Of a DNA stretch of 64,000 nt, positions 43,777-52,685 are shown piece by piece; position 1 is the stretch's first letter; the number at the start of each line of letters is the position of its first letter. Both the position numbers and the translations under genes were made by a program. The stretch lies in the NCBI GenBank assembly GCA_017387505.1, contig JAFOFB010000015.1, forward strand, positions 62,001 through 126,000, given 5' to 3'. The notes under the pieces were generated by a model. The model made no database searches. It worked only from the letters and a program-made list of their open reading frames with translations, and was not told the DNA's origin. The stretch comes from Methanocorpusculum sp. GTDB lineage: Archaea > Halobacteriota > Methanomicrobia > Methanomicrobiales > Methanocorpusculaceae.

Positions 43777-44568
43777 TTATTTTATCCGAAGAGTAATTTC
43801 ACCGGAGACAAGCGTCTTCTCTTTTCCGTTTTCTAAAATAATCAGTCCGCCGTTATCATTAATACCGACAGCTTCTGCTTCATACCACACATTATTTTCC
43901 AGATAGCGAATCGGTTTTCCAAGAACTGCGGAGCGTCTGCGGTAGTCTTCGATGAACTTTTTCGAAGACAAATCTTTTGTCTCTGATAAAATATTTTTTA
44001 GAATCTCTGCAATGAGCCGGTTTCGTGAAACCGTTGGTTTTTCAAACAAAACACCTGCAGTATCCTGCAGGTCATCAGGAAATTCCTGAGCAGAAAAATT
44101 AACTCCGATTCCAAGAATCACTGAATCAATCATCTCGCCAAAAGACACCGCTTCGCATGAGATGCCGCAGATTTTTTTTCCATCCAAAAGAATATCATTT
44201 ACCCACTTAATCTTTGGCCGCACATTAGATACAGCTTCAATCGCTTTGCACACAGCAACAGAGGCGGCAGTTGTTACAAGCACTGCATCAGAAAAAGTAA
44301 GTCCGAGCTTTAGAATTACACTCATGTATATGCCGCCTTTTGGAGCATAGAAACTCTTTCCAAGACGCCCTCGACCCGCAGTCTGCGCGTCTGAGATGAT
44401 AACAGTTCCATGAGTTGCATCCTTTGCTAAACGTGCGGCATCTGAGTTGGTCGATTCGGTAATTTCCTTTACGACAATATCTCCTGAAAAATCAGCCGGA
44501 AGATGGGATTTAATCGCTTCTGCCGATAGAATATCAACAGAAAATCCATCTCCTGCATCATAAGACAT
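43777..44568 (-). CDS. birA: Biotin--[acetyl-CoA-carboxylase/pyruvate carboxylase] ligase
   Basis: This 263-residue protein is a biotin protein ligase without an N-terminal DNA-binding domain. ITESTNSDAARLAKD, the biotinyl-AMP loop AGRGRLGKSFYAPKGG, and KIKWVNDILLDGKKICGI are hallmarks, with the small C-terminal SH3-like domain at the end. In methanogens its usual substrate is the biotinylated subunit of pyruvate carboxylase. It sits between the Ech and Por operons, both connected to pyruvate anabolism. Confidence 0.93.
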   Translation of the reverse strand: MSYDAGDGFSVDILSAEAIKSHLPADFSGDIVVKEITESTNSDAARLAKDATHGTVIISDAQTAGRGRLGKSFYAPKGGIYMSVILKLGLTFSDAVLVTTAASVAVCKAIEAVSNVRPKIKWVNDILLDGKKICGISCEAVSFGEMIDSVILGIGVNFSAQEFPDDLQDTAGVLFEKPTVSRNRLIAEILKNILSETKDLSSKKFIEDYRRRSAVLGKPIRYLENNVWYEAEAVGINDNGGLIILENGKEKTLVSGEITLRIK

Positions 44569-44644
44569 ACATCAGAATTGGTTTTGAGAAGCAATAAGCA
44601 TTAGGCACGGATTGGTGTGTAATACAATGTCAAAGAGTAAGCCT

Positions 44645-44654
44645 CATTATAATT
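44645..44654 (+). promoter_or_regulatory. TATA box of the por operon
   Basis: CATTATAATT lies 24 to 33 bases before the porB ATG at 44678, giving a predicted leader of a few bases. Confidence 0.5.
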
Positions 44655-44677
44655 CGTGACAAATAAATAATGATTTC

Positions 44678-45568
44678 ATGACGGAAATTCCAAAAGAAGA
44701 GATGCTCTTAAAGTGTCCGTCAACCTGTGCAGGTTGCGGTTCACTTTTAGCTCTCCGCTATATCTTAAAAGCAGCAGGAAAAGATACCATCTTAGTAATT
44801 CCTGCCTGCTGTAACAGTGTCATTCAGGGTGTGTACCCATACATGCTCCACACTGTGCCTGTATATAACATCGCCTTTGCCGCAGCAGCCGCATGTGCAT
44901 CCGGCATGAGCGAAGCACTTCGCGCAAAAGGACAGAAGACCAACGTTATTGTATATGCCGGTGACGGCGGAACTGCAGATATTGGAATTCAGGCACTTTC
45001 CGGCGCACTCGAGCGCGGAGAGGACTTCCTCTACATCTGCTACGACAACGAAGCATACGGAAACACCGGAATGCAGCGCTCAGGTGCTACTCCGCTTGGA
45101 GCAATCACCACAACCACTCCGAACGGAAAGCGTGTTGTCAAGAAAGATCTCGACAGAATCATCGAAGCACACAACCTTCCATATCAGGCAACTGCATGTG
45201 CATCATATCCTGCTGACATCTACAATAAAGTCAAGAAGGCATTATCGATTCCGGGCCCGAAGTTCCTCCACATCTTAGCACCATGCCCGCCGGGATGGAG
45301 AACTCCGTCTGAGAAGACTGTTGAAATCGGAAAGATGGCAGTCAAGAGCGGAATCTGGGTGCTCTGGGAGAAGGAATACGATAAACTCACCATCAGCGCA
45401 CCATCCAGAGCAGCAATGAAGAAGCCGATGCCGGTCATCGACTACCTTAAAGCTCAGGGAAGATTCAAGAAGGTTGATGAAGAAACCGCCGCACAGATTC
45501 AGGCAAACGTTGACAAGAACTTAAAGAAGATTGCAGCAGAAGTCAGAATCCAGGAGGAAACAGCATGA
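44678..45568 (+). CDS. porB: Pyruvate:ferredoxin oxidoreductase beta subunit
   Basis: This 296-residue subunit binds thiamine diphosphate and a [4Fe-4S] cluster. CPSTCAGCGSLLALRYILKA supplies two cluster cysteines, VYAGDGGTADIGIQALSGAL with DNEAYGNTGMQRS is the ThDP/Mg motif, and HILAPCPPGWR is characteristic of PorB. It opens the operon with order B-A-C-D. The complex makes pyruvate from acetyl-CoA and CO2 in autotrophic growth. Confidence 0.95.
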   Translation: MTEIPKEEMLLKCPSTCAGCGSLLALRYILKAAGKDTILVIPACCNSVIQGVYPYMLHTVPVYNIAFAAAAACASGMSEALRAKGQKTNVIVYAGDGGTADIGIQALSGALERGEDFLYICYDNEAYGNTGMQRSGATPLGAITTTTPNGKRVVKKDLDRIIEAHNLPYQATACASYPADIYNKVKKALSIPGPKFLHILAPCPPGWRTPSEKTVEIGKMAVKSGIWVLWEKEYDKLTISAPSRAAMKKPMPVIDYLKAQGRFKKVDEETAAQIQANVDKNLKKIAAEVRIQEETA

Positions 45569-46692
45569 GCGATAAACTTGTAATGTCTACCGGAAACAAA
45601 GCAGTCGCAGCAGCTGTTAAGATGGCTCAGCCGACTGTTGTTGACGCATATCCGATTACACCGCAGACCGAAGTCATCGAAGCAATCGCAGACTACGTCG
45701 AAAGCGGTGACATGACTGCACGCTGCATCCCGGTTGAGTCCGAGCACTCCGCAATGACCGCATGTATCGGTGCCGCAATCACTGGTGTTCGTGTATTCAC
45801 TGCAACCAGTTCTCACGGTCTCTTATACATGCACGAGATGCTCCACTGGGCAGCAGGTGCACGCCTCCCAATCGTTATGGGTCAGGTTAACAGAACCATT
45901 GCTCCGGGATGGAACATCTGGGCAGAACACTCCGACTCCCTCTCTCAGAGAGACACCGGATGGCTTCAGATTTACGTTTCCACCGTTCAGGAAGCATACG
46001 ATGCAACCTTAATGGCATTCCGCATCGCAGAAGACAATAGAGTCCTCCTACCCGTCATGATCAATATGGACGGATTCTTACTGTCTCACATCATGCAGCC
46101 GTTCGAGATGACTGAGCCGGGAGACTTCATCCCGCCAATCAACCTCCCGCACGCAATCGATGTCAACGATCCGCACGGATACGGTGCAATGAGTCCGGCA
46201 AACGTCCACTACCAGTTCAGATTCGATATGGAGAAATCCATGCGTGCAGCACGCGAAGTTATCGCAGAAACTGAAGCTGAGTTTGCAAAGCGTTTCGGCA
46301 GAAGCTACGCACCAGTCGAAGAGTACCTCTGTGATGATGCAGATGTTGTAATCGTTGCTATGGGAACTATGGGTAAGGAAGCAGAAGTTGCAGCAGACCT
46401 CTTACGTTCCGAGGGAATCAAGGCAGGAGTTATGCGTATCCGCTGGCTTAGACCATTCCCGGAGTTAAACGTTGCAGGAAAAGAACTTGTTGTAATTGAC
46501 CGCGACTACTCCTTTGGATTCGGCGGCGTTATTGCCGGAGAAATCCAGGCACGCTATCCGGAAGCAAAGATGGCACGCATTATCGCAGGTCTCGGCGGTC
46601 AGGAAGTCACATTCGAGGATATGGCAGAGTTTGTCCGTTCCAGAAAGATTGGAACTGAGTTCTGGTTTGGAATTTCTGAGGAGGAACAGTAA
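45565..46692 (+). CDS. porA: Pyruvate:ferredoxin oxidoreductase alpha subunit
   Basis: This 375-residue subunit has the pyrimidine-binding start VDAYPITPQTEVIEAIADYV, VESEHSAMTACIGAAITGVR and FTATSSHGLLYMHEMLHWAA, then MGQVNRTIAPGWNIWAEHSD, which is specific to pyruvate enzymes. AGGAGG precedes the ATG, and it overlaps porB by 4 bases and porC by one. Confidence 0.95.
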   Translation: MSDKLVMSTGNKAVAAAVKMAQPTVVDAYPITPQTEVIEAIADYVESGDMTARCIPVESEHSAMTACIGAAITGVRVFTATSSHGLLYMHEMLHWAAGARLPIVMGQVNRTIAPGWNIWAEHSDSLSQRDTGWLQIYVSTVQEAYDATLMAFRIAEDNRVLLPVMINMDGFLLSHIMQPFEMTEPGDFIPPINLPHAIDVNDPHGYGAMSPANVHYQFRFDMEKSMRAAREVIAETEAEFAKRFGRSYAPVEEYLCDDADVVIVAMGTMGKEAEVAADLLRSEGIKAGVMRIRWLRPFPELNVAGKELVVIDRDYSFGFGGVIAGEIQARYPEAKMARIIAGLGGQEVTFEDMAEFVRSRKIGTEFWFGISEEEQ

Positions 46693-47222
46693 TGTACGAG
46701 ATTCGCATTCACTCAAGAGGCGGTCAGGGTGGAGTTACTGCCGCCCGCATGATGGCATCCGCAGCAGTTAAGGACGGAAAGTTCGCAACTGCATGTCCGT
46801 TCTATGGAGCAGAGAGACGCGGAGCACCAATCGTTTCTTTCGTCAGAATCGATGATGCACCGGTTAGAATCTACTCTCAGATCAGAAAACCGGACATGAT
46901 TATTGTCCTCGACCCGACTGTAATGGAGACCGTTGATGTCTTAGACGGATTAAAGGAAGGAGGATCTATCTTCGTCAACACTCACGAAGACATCGAATTC
47001 CCGCCGCAGTATAAGGTTTACAAGGCAGACTTAACTGGAATTGCACTTTCCAAGAACCTTGTTGTTGCAGGAAGTCCGATCTTAAACACTCCGGTCATCG
47101 GTGCACTTGCAAAACTCGGTCTCTTCACTCACGAGTCTGGAAAGAAGGCAATCGAGGAGACTTTCGCTGACGTCAGAAACATTGAGGTTGCAGAGAAAGC
47201 ATTCGAGGAGGTCAACGCATGA
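46692..47222 (+). CDS. porC: Pyruvate:ferredoxin oxidoreductase gamma subunit
   Basis: The 176-residue subunit has the gamma signature EIRIHSRGGQGGVTAARMMA and FATACPFYGAERRGAPIVSF. It forms the CoA-binding domain of the complex. It is coupled to porA and porD by overlaps. Confidence 0.95.
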   Translation: MYEIRIHSRGGQGGVTAARMMASAAVKDGKFATACPFYGAERRGAPIVSFVRIDDAPVRIYSQIRKPDMIIVLDPTVMETVDVLDGLKEGGSIFVNTHEDIEFPPQYKVYKADLTGIALSKNLVVAGSPILNTPVIGALAKLGLFTHESGKKAIEETFADVRNIEVAEKAFEEVNA

Positions 47223-47467
47223 TGCCAAAGATTACTATCAGCACTCCAAAAGAGGCGGCTATGGGTTTAACCGGCTCCTGGAGAACATTCCGCCCGGTTG
47301 TTAACCGCGAGGCATGCAACCGCTGTGGAATCTGTGCAATGTACTGCCCGGACGCAGTCATTGATCAGGACACTATGGAAATCGATTTAGTTTACTGCAA
47401 AGGATGCGGTATCTGCTCCAACGAGTGTCCGAAGAAGTGTATCGAGATGGTAAGAGAAGAGCACTAA
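47219..47467 (+). CDS. porD: Pyruvate:ferredoxin oxidoreductase delta (ferredoxin) subunit
   Basis: This 82-residue 2[4Fe-4S] protein has CNRCGICAMYCPDA and CKGCGICSNECPKKC, with the delta-type N-terminus GSWRTFRPVVNREA. It passes electrons from the catalytic subunits to soluble ferredoxin and closes the operon. Confidence 0.95.
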   Translation: MMPKITISTPKEAAMGLTGSWRTFRPVVNREACNRCGICAMYCPDAVIDQDTMEIDLVYCKGCGICSNECPKKCIEMVREEH

Positions 47468-47490
47468 GGCTCTATTCTCTCATTCTCTTT

Positions 47491-47814
47491 TTAAATTTTT
47501 AAAAGAAGTTCGTAGAGTTTTGGGATATCTTCTTCGATAATTTCCCAGACCTGACTGAAGTTGATGTCGAAATATTTGTGAATCAGGCGGTTTCTAAATC
47601 CTGTCATGCCTTTCCAGTCAAATTCAGGATGCTGTTTTTGAAAATCTTCTGAAATCTGGTTTGCCGCTTCTCCAATTACACTAAATGACTGAACAACTGC
47701 TTTCTTCAATACAAGATTTCCTAAGAACTCCTGATATGAAAGCCCGTCTGTGTTTTCTAAGATGAATTCAACCTCATTTCGAATGTGTTCGAGAAAGATT
47801 TCATCTGATTTCAT
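47491..47814 (-). CDS. HEPN-domain toxin (HepT-like)
   Basis: This 107-residue DUF86/HEPN protein carries the RNase motif R-x4-6-H as RNRLIHKYFDI near residue 75, and the helical VIGEAANQISEDF segment typical of HepT. HepT toxins cleave RNA and are neutralised by the MNT partner, which AMPylates the toxin. It overlaps the MNT gene by 4 bases, the usual order. Confidence 0.88.
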   Translation of the reverse strand: MKSDEIFLEHIRNEVEFILENTDGLSYQEFLGNLVLKKAVVQSFSVIGEAANQISEDFQKQHPEFDWKGMTGFRNRLIHKYFDINFSQVWEIIEEDIPKLYELLLKI

Positions 47815-48140
47815 GCTGCCCCCTTTTCCGCTCCGCAGAAGATAACATCTGCATCAATATGTGATTTGAGCATAGGGCTTATCCAGTCTGCGGCAGTTAA
47901 ATCAATGGGACGTCCGAAGAGTTCTTCGAGATAGTCAGCCAGTTCAAGCATTGCATGATATGTTTTGATTCCAGCTTTGAACCGGTAGAGAATATCAATG
48001 TCTGAATCAGGTTTGTCTTCACCGCGAGACACAGAACCGAATACTCCAAGCATCTCAATTCCGAAACGCTCGCGTATCTCTGGAAGATGTTCTTCCAGTT
48101 TTTTGACGACTTCGTTTTTGATGCTCACATATTCAGACAT
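47811..48140 (-). CDS. MNT-type nucleotidyltransferase antitoxin
   Basis: This 109-residue minimal nucleotidyltransferase has the catalytic motif GVFGSVSRGEDKPDSDIDIL (GS..RG with the D-x-D pair). In known MNT/HepT systems it modifies a tyrosine near the toxin active site with AMP. It is the first gene of the leftward pair. Confidence 0.88.
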   Translation of the reverse strand: MSEYVSIKNEVVKKLEEHLPEIRERFGIEMLGVFGSVSRGEDKPDSDIDILYRFKAGIKTYHAMLELADYLEELFGRPIDLTAADWISPMLKSHIDADVIFCGAEKGAA

Positions 48141-48268
48141 TGCTGTTATTAGATAATAGGCAGTCAGAGGATATGAGGATTTGCCTCACTTATCTCCTGT
48201 TATTTATCCAAATGAAACATCATAACTCAGAATGACATATAACAAAAACAGGTAATTTTGGGGATTGT

Positions 48269-48521
48269 ATGAAGAAACAAAATATTCTAACTGCTGTATA
48301 TCTGGCTGTCTGGATTATCTCGCATCTGGTATTCTGGATTTTCATGAGTCCATCTGATGCGATTGTCTATGTTTTGATATTCCTGTATGCTCTGATTCCT
48401 CTTACTACATTAGTAGTATCTTTTTTGCAATCTCATTTGCCAGAATTAATGTCCCAAGTGCGGAACTGCCTTAGGTGTAGTTTTGGCGATTGCCGGATGT
48501 TTTGTGAAAGATAGCGAGTAA
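48269..48521 (+). pseudogene. Small hydrophobic membrane protein, frameshifted twice
   Basis: The first frame gives a two-helix hydrophobic protein (LTAVYLAVWIISHLVFWIFM, AIVYVLIFLYALIPLTTLVV) but turns to implausible sequence after VVSF. Shifting frame at the T6 run at 48421 yields FAISFARINVPSAELP, and shifting again at 48471 yields LGVVLAIAGCFVKDSE with a stop at 48519-48521. One extra T at each place would restore a single protein of about 84 residues. As read, the 48269-48514 frame would give an 81-residue product. The family is unknown. Confidence 0.5.
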
Positions 48522-48572
48522 TACTTCTATTTACTTTTTTTACGTCAAACTTGTATTCAAAAAATAGAAAAA

Positions 48573-50153
48573 TTATGCGGACTTGCCGTTTCCGGCAGTC
48601 CATGAGAGAATAATCGCGACAACAAGCACAACAATTGAAGCGATAACAACTCCGTCTAACATCTGAAGGAATGCAGACGAATATCCTGCGGCGTCTCCTG
48701 AGAGGAAGACATTCTTTAAGATGTTCACAATTCCAATTGAGATGGCCATACCAAGCATACGCGTTGTCGAAAGAGTTCCGGAAGCCATACCATACTCAGC
48801 GGCTGTCACCGAGTTCATAATTGCTGTGCTGTTTGGAGTTACAAAGATAGCAATTCCAAGACCAAAGAGTGCCTGAACAGCAATCATACTCCAGACTGCA
48901 ACATTTTCTCCGCAGAGGAAGAGCACAATCATACCGATAGTGATAATCACAAGACCGGTTGTAGTTGCAATCTTTGGAGGAGCATTCTTCATCACGCGGT
49001 CGATAACTGTCAGAATCAGAGAACCGACACCAAATGCTGCAACGCTTGCAAAGATAACAGCGGCTGCAAGCCACATGGGCTCAGTTGAAGCAGAACCGAC
49101 AAGGAAGCATCCGGCTGTTCCAATGACGGTCAAAACAGCTCCTACTGCCATCAGAGACTTTGGAAGCAGATGGTCGTAGAATTTTCCGGCAACGATTGTG
49201 AAGAGAACAAGAATAAGTCCCTGAGTGGTCACAATAATTGCTCTTGGAAGAGCGTCAGTGATTCCCCAGACATTGGTCATGTAGAGGGAAACAAGAGAAC
49301 CCATCGAGTAGATTGCAACATAGTACAGCAGGTTTGCACCGTTGTTAAACGTAAATGCACGGTTGTGCAGAATCAGATTTACCGGAATTAACGGATTCTT
49401 ATTCTTCGTCTCGTAGAAGAGGAAAATTCCAAGGAGAGCAATACCGCCAATCAGCATAAAGAGTGCTTCGGTGTTCGGCTGCTTGGAGAATCCGTAGAGA
49501 GCAAGAGCCATTCCAACAATAAATAGCAGAGCTCCAATCCAGTCATACTTTCCTTTGTCGGTCGGTTCATCCTTCGGGATGAATGGAAGAGCCAGGATAA
49601 AGGAAACAAGAGCAATCGGACAAAGAACAATGTAAACAGCCTGCCATCCGATAACATCTGTTAATGCGCCTGCGAGCAGCGGACCTGCAAGCTGTCCCAT
49701 GAACACACCAGTCATGGCGACACCAATCGCTGTACCGCGAAGTTCAACCTTGACCGCAGAGGCGACCAGAGCAACGGCTGTTCCAAACATCAGAGCATTT
49801 CCGATTCCTTCAATTGCTCTCATGATTAAAACCATCTCGCCTGTTGTCGAGAAACCGATTCCAAGAGAACCAAAGCCGAGCAGGAGAACACCAATACAGA
49901 AGAACAGCTTCTTACTGTATTTGTCCGCCAGTCTGGCTGCCGGAATTAAGAAAATCGTAGATGTCAGAAGATAAACGGTTAAAACCCATCCATAGAGCGA
50001 CCAGTAATCCGGGCCGAGAGATAAGCCAAGACCTGTCAGCATATTTGGAAGAGCGATGTTTGTGGCCTCCCCGATAAACGGCGGAAGGAAACATGCTATA
50101 GCCACAGTAATTGCGATGATGTATTGCCGCGGCGATAAACGCAGTTCACTCAT
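48573..50153 (-). CDS. MFS transporter, DHA2/EmrB-like drug exporter family
   Basis: This 526-residue protein has about 14 membrane helices, typical of proton-driven DHA2 exporters. IALPNMLTGLGLSL and GWVLTVYLLTSTIFLIPAARLADKYSKK (motif A region), MRAIEGIGNALMFGTAVALV and the motif C-like GPLLAGALTDVIGWQAVY are visible. The substrate is unknown; multidrug or antibiotic export is the common role. It lies downstream of an iron-sulfur flavoprotein gene on the same strand but has its own TATA box. Confidence 0.9.
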   Translation of the reverse strand: MSELRLSPRQYIIAITVAIACFLPPFIGEATNIALPNMLTGLGLSLGPDYWSLYGWVLTVYLLTSTIFLIPAARLADKYSKKLFFCIGVLLLGFGSLGIGFSTTGEMVLIMRAIEGIGNALMFGTAVALVASAVKVELRGTAIGVAMTGVFMGQLAGPLLAGALTDVIGWQAVYIVLCPIALVSFILALPFIPKDEPTDKGKYDWIGALLFIVGMALALYGFSKQPNTEALFMLIGGIALLGIFLFYETKNKNPLIPVNLILHNRAFTFNNGANLLYYVAIYSMGSLVSLYMTNVWGITDALPRAIIVTTQGLILVLFTIVAGKFYDHLLPKSLMAVGAVLTVIGTAGCFLVGSASTEPMWLAAAVIFASVAAFGVGSLILTVIDRVMKNAPPKIATTTGLVIITIGMIVLFLCGENVAVWSMIAVQALFGLGIAIFVTPNSTAIMNSVTAAEYGMASGTLSTTRMLGMAISIGIVNILKNVFLSGDAAGYSSAFLQMLDGVVIASIVVLVVAIILSWTAGNGKSA

Positions 50154-50174
50154 ACTATGATAGTGGTTCTAAGA

Positions 50175-50184
50175 TGTATATATG
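50175..50184 (-). promoter_or_regulatory. TATA box of the MFS transporter gene
   Basis: Read leftward, ATATATACAT lies about 22 to 31 bases before the MFS ATG at 50153, so the transcript is probably leaderless or nearly so. Confidence 0.5.
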
Positions 50185-50228
50185 TCTCACGTTTGGATGT
50201 CGCATCCAATAATGAGTAAAAAAGAAAT

Positions 50229-50789
50229 TTATTCGGTCAGTTTCTTTCCGAATGCCTTTGCTTCTGCGAGGGATTCCGGCTGACCTGCTGCTGCCTTTCT
50301 GTCGTGCATCATGTTCTTCCAGAGGAAACCGCAATCCTTCCATCCGAATGCTCCGCAGAAAATACCTGCTAAAGTTGCATGCATCGGCTCAACGGTCTCA
50401 AGACCTCCGCCGCCTAAGGTGATGACAGTTGCAAACTTCTTACCGGTTGGAAGTCTTGGAGAGAAGTCCGGATTCATCATTGCATACATGCGGTCATTGA
50501 ACTGAAGGAATGGTGCATTCGGGCGTCCGAAGTAAACCGGCATACCAAAGACAACCGCGTCAGCCTCTGCGAGTTTTGCGTAAATGTCTGCCATGGCATC
50601 CTTCTGCATGCAGGTTGCATTTCCTTCCTTCTTACAGAATCCGCAGTCAAGGCATGGCTTGATTTCTACATCAGTCAGGCGAATAAGCTCGGTTTCCGCT
50701 CCGTTTTCTGCAGCTCCTGCTAAGACATTCTCAACAAGAGTCTGACCGTTTCCTTTTCTTGGGGATGATACAAGACCTAATACTTTCAT
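50229..50789 (-). CDS. Iron-sulfur flavoprotein / NADPH-dependent FMN reductase family
   Basis: This 186-residue flavodoxin-fold protein has the FMN phosphate loop GLVSSPRKGNGQTL and the compact cysteine motif CLDCGFCKKEGNATC, which in Methanosarcina Isf holds a [4Fe-4S] cluster. FGMPVYFGRPNAPFLQFNDR is the flavin-contact segment. Isf proteins take electrons from ferredoxin and are linked to oxygen or peroxide defence. Confidence 0.88.
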   Translation of the reverse strand: MKVLGLVSSPRKGNGQTLVENVLAGAAENGAETELIRLTDVEIKPCLDCGFCKKEGNATCMQKDAMADIYAKLAEADAVVFGMPVYFGRPNAPFLQFNDRMYAMMNPDFSPRLPTGKKFATVITLGGGGLETVEPMHATLAGIFCGAFGWKDCGFLWKNMMHDRKAAAGQPESLAEAKAFGKKLTE

Positions 50790-50846
50790 ACTTTATTATT
50801 CGACAGTATTCTTAATAAACAAGTTCCTCAAAACATAACTTAAGAG

Positions 50847-52205
50847 ATGCCGTCTGCATTAGAGTACTTTGAAGAGATTGCAAAAATCCCGCGCCCGTCA
50901 GGTCATGAAGAAAAAATCCGAGAATATCTGAAAGATTTTGCAAAAGCAAACTCATTCGAATGCATCGAAGATGTTGCAGGAAATATCATAATCCGCAGAG
51001 GTGAAAACCCGATAACACTTCAGGGTCACATGGATATGGTTCCGGAATCAATTTCTCCGTTTGACTTCCAAACCTGCGGAATCACAACATCAGTCAAAGA
51101 CGGATGGATTTGTGCTGACGGCACAACACTTGGTGCAGACAACGGAGCAGGAGTTGCTCTGATGCTCTATGCCTTAACAGCACAAGAGCTAAAGCATGTC
51201 TCTCTCGAGTGCCTCTTTACGGTTGATGAAGAAGTTGGAATGACAGGAGTTGAAGCACTCTCATCTTCAGTTCTCAAAGGGAAAACCTTAATCAATCTCG
51301 ACCATGAGGATGGAAACTCGCTTCTCATCGGATGTGCAGGCGGCGTAAATACTGAAGCGGTCTTTCCAAAAATCAGAACACTTCCAAAAGGCGTGTGGTA
51401 CACTCTTAAAATCAGCGGCCTTGCAAGCGGACATTCCGGAATCGACATAGGCCTTGGAAGAGCGAATGCTGTAAAACTTGCGGCAGATTTTATGACAAAA
51501 GTAAACGCAGAGCAGGTGTCTGCTTTCTCTTCCGGAACGAAATGCAATGTTATTCCAAAAGAGGCAGTGGTTACCTTCTCGACAGAGGCTGCTGATGTCG
51601 AATCAGTCTTTGTCGCTTACGTGGATGAGGTAAAAGAGCTGTATGCCAAGACTGATTCTGAAATCAGCATGACACTTGAAAAAACAGCAGAACCTTCTTT
51701 TGCATATGACGGATTTTTTGTTCACTCCTTACATGAATGCAGAAACGGTGTTGTGGAAGAGGATACACGCGGAGTTTTGACATCATCAAATCTCGCGGCA
51801 GTGGTTGACGAAGATGATGGATTTAGAATTATAACTCTTCAAAGAAGTGCTGTAAACAAAAGTCGTGATGCTCTATCATCTGAGATTGCTTTTGTCTTCC
51901 GCGAAGCAGGAGCTGATGTGTTTACTCACAGCAGTTTTTCAGGATGGCTCTTAGATGAAAATTCACCGCTTGTTCTTCGTGCCGCAAAAGTTTACGAGAA
52001 ACTCTTTGGAAAATCTCCGCATGTTGAAACAACACATGGTGGTGTTGAGTGCGGAATGATTCAGGAAAAGTATCCTGAGATGGAGATTATATCTCTTGGT
52101 CCCACAATTGAAGGATGCCACACTGTAAATGAGCGGATGTCGATAGAATCCCTTGAAGAGACTGAGAGATTCTTATCTGAGTTGATTTTGGAACTTTGGG
52201 AGTAA
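50847..52205 (+). CDS. pepD: Aminoacyl-histidine dipeptidase (M20 family, PepD-like)
   Basis: This 452-residue metallopeptidase starts ALEYFEEIAKIPRPSGHEEK, with the metal ligand motifs ITLQGHMDMVPE, LGADNGAGVALMLY and the catalytic FTVDEEVGMTGVEAL; LDHEDGNSLLIGCAGG and the C-terminal THGGVECGMIQEKYP complete the site. PepD cleaves Xaa-His and other dipeptides in the cytoplasm. It is a single gene convergent with the GNAT gene. Confidence 0.93.
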   Translation: MPSALEYFEEIAKIPRPSGHEEKIREYLKDFAKANSFECIEDVAGNIIIRRGENPITLQGHMDMVPESISPFDFQTCGITTSVKDGWICADGTTLGADNGAGVALMLYALTAQELKHVSLECLFTVDEEVGMTGVEALSSSVLKGKTLINLDHEDGNSLLIGCAGGVNTEAVFPKIRTLPKGVWYTLKISGLASGHSGIDIGLGRANAVKLAADFMTKVNAEQVSAFSSGTKCNVIPKEAVVTFSTEAADVESVFVAYVDEVKELYAKTDSEISMTLEKTAEPSFAYDGFFVHSLHECRNGVVEEDTRGVLTSSNLAAVVDEDDGFRIITLQRSAVNKSRDALSSEIAFVFREAGADVFTHSSFSGWLLDENSPLVLRAAKVYEKLFGKSPHVETTHGGVECGMIQEKYPEMEIISLGPTIEGCHTVNERMSIESLEETERFLSELILELWE

Positions 52206-52685
52206 TTACTCCTCAGCAAGCTCCAAAAGCTTCTCGCCCGCAACTCTGTAAGTAGTCCAATCGCTCATAGGTTCAGCCCCAAGCGAGAGATAAAAGTCAA
52301 TACTTGGTTTGTTCCAGTCAAGACACCACCACTCAAAACGCCCGCAGCCTCTCTCGACTGCAATCTGTGCGAGTTTTTTCAAGGTTGCCTTGCCGTAACC
52401 TTTTCCTCTGAATTCCGGAAGCACGAACAAATCCTCAAGATACAATCCGGCACGTCCAAGAAATGTTGAAAAGTTGTGGAAGAAAAGGGCAAATCCAACT
52501 TCCAGCCCATCCTCCATTACAAACAAAACCTCTGCCCTCTTCTTCCCGAAAATTTCCTCCTCGAGCTGTTCTTTAGTTGCCACAACGAGGTCTGACATCT
52601 TCTCATACTCTGCAAGGTCTTTAATGAACTTAAGAATTAATTCACTATCTTTTCTATCTGCAAAACGAAACTCAGGTTTTGTCAT
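52206..52685 (-). CDS. GNAT-family N-acetyltransferase (diamine acetyltransferase-like)
   Basis: This 159-residue protein resembles spermidine/spermine acetyltransferases: ILKFIKDLAEYEKMSDLVVA at the N-terminus, LEDLFVLPEFRGKGYGKATL with the acetyl-CoA Q/RxxGxG/A loop, and FEWWCLDWNKPSIDFYLSLG. The substrate could be a polyamine or an amino acid such as thialysine. It overlaps the zinc-ribbon gene upstream by 4 bases. Confidence 0.88.
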   Translation of the reverse strand: MTKPEFRFADRKDSELILKFIKDLAEYEKMSDLVVATKEQLEEEIFGKKRAEVLFVMEDGLEVGFALFFHNFSTFLGRAGLYLEDLFVLPEFRGKGYGKATLKKLAQIAVERGCGRFEWWCLDWNKPSIDFYLSLGAEPMSDWTTYRVAGEKLLELAEE

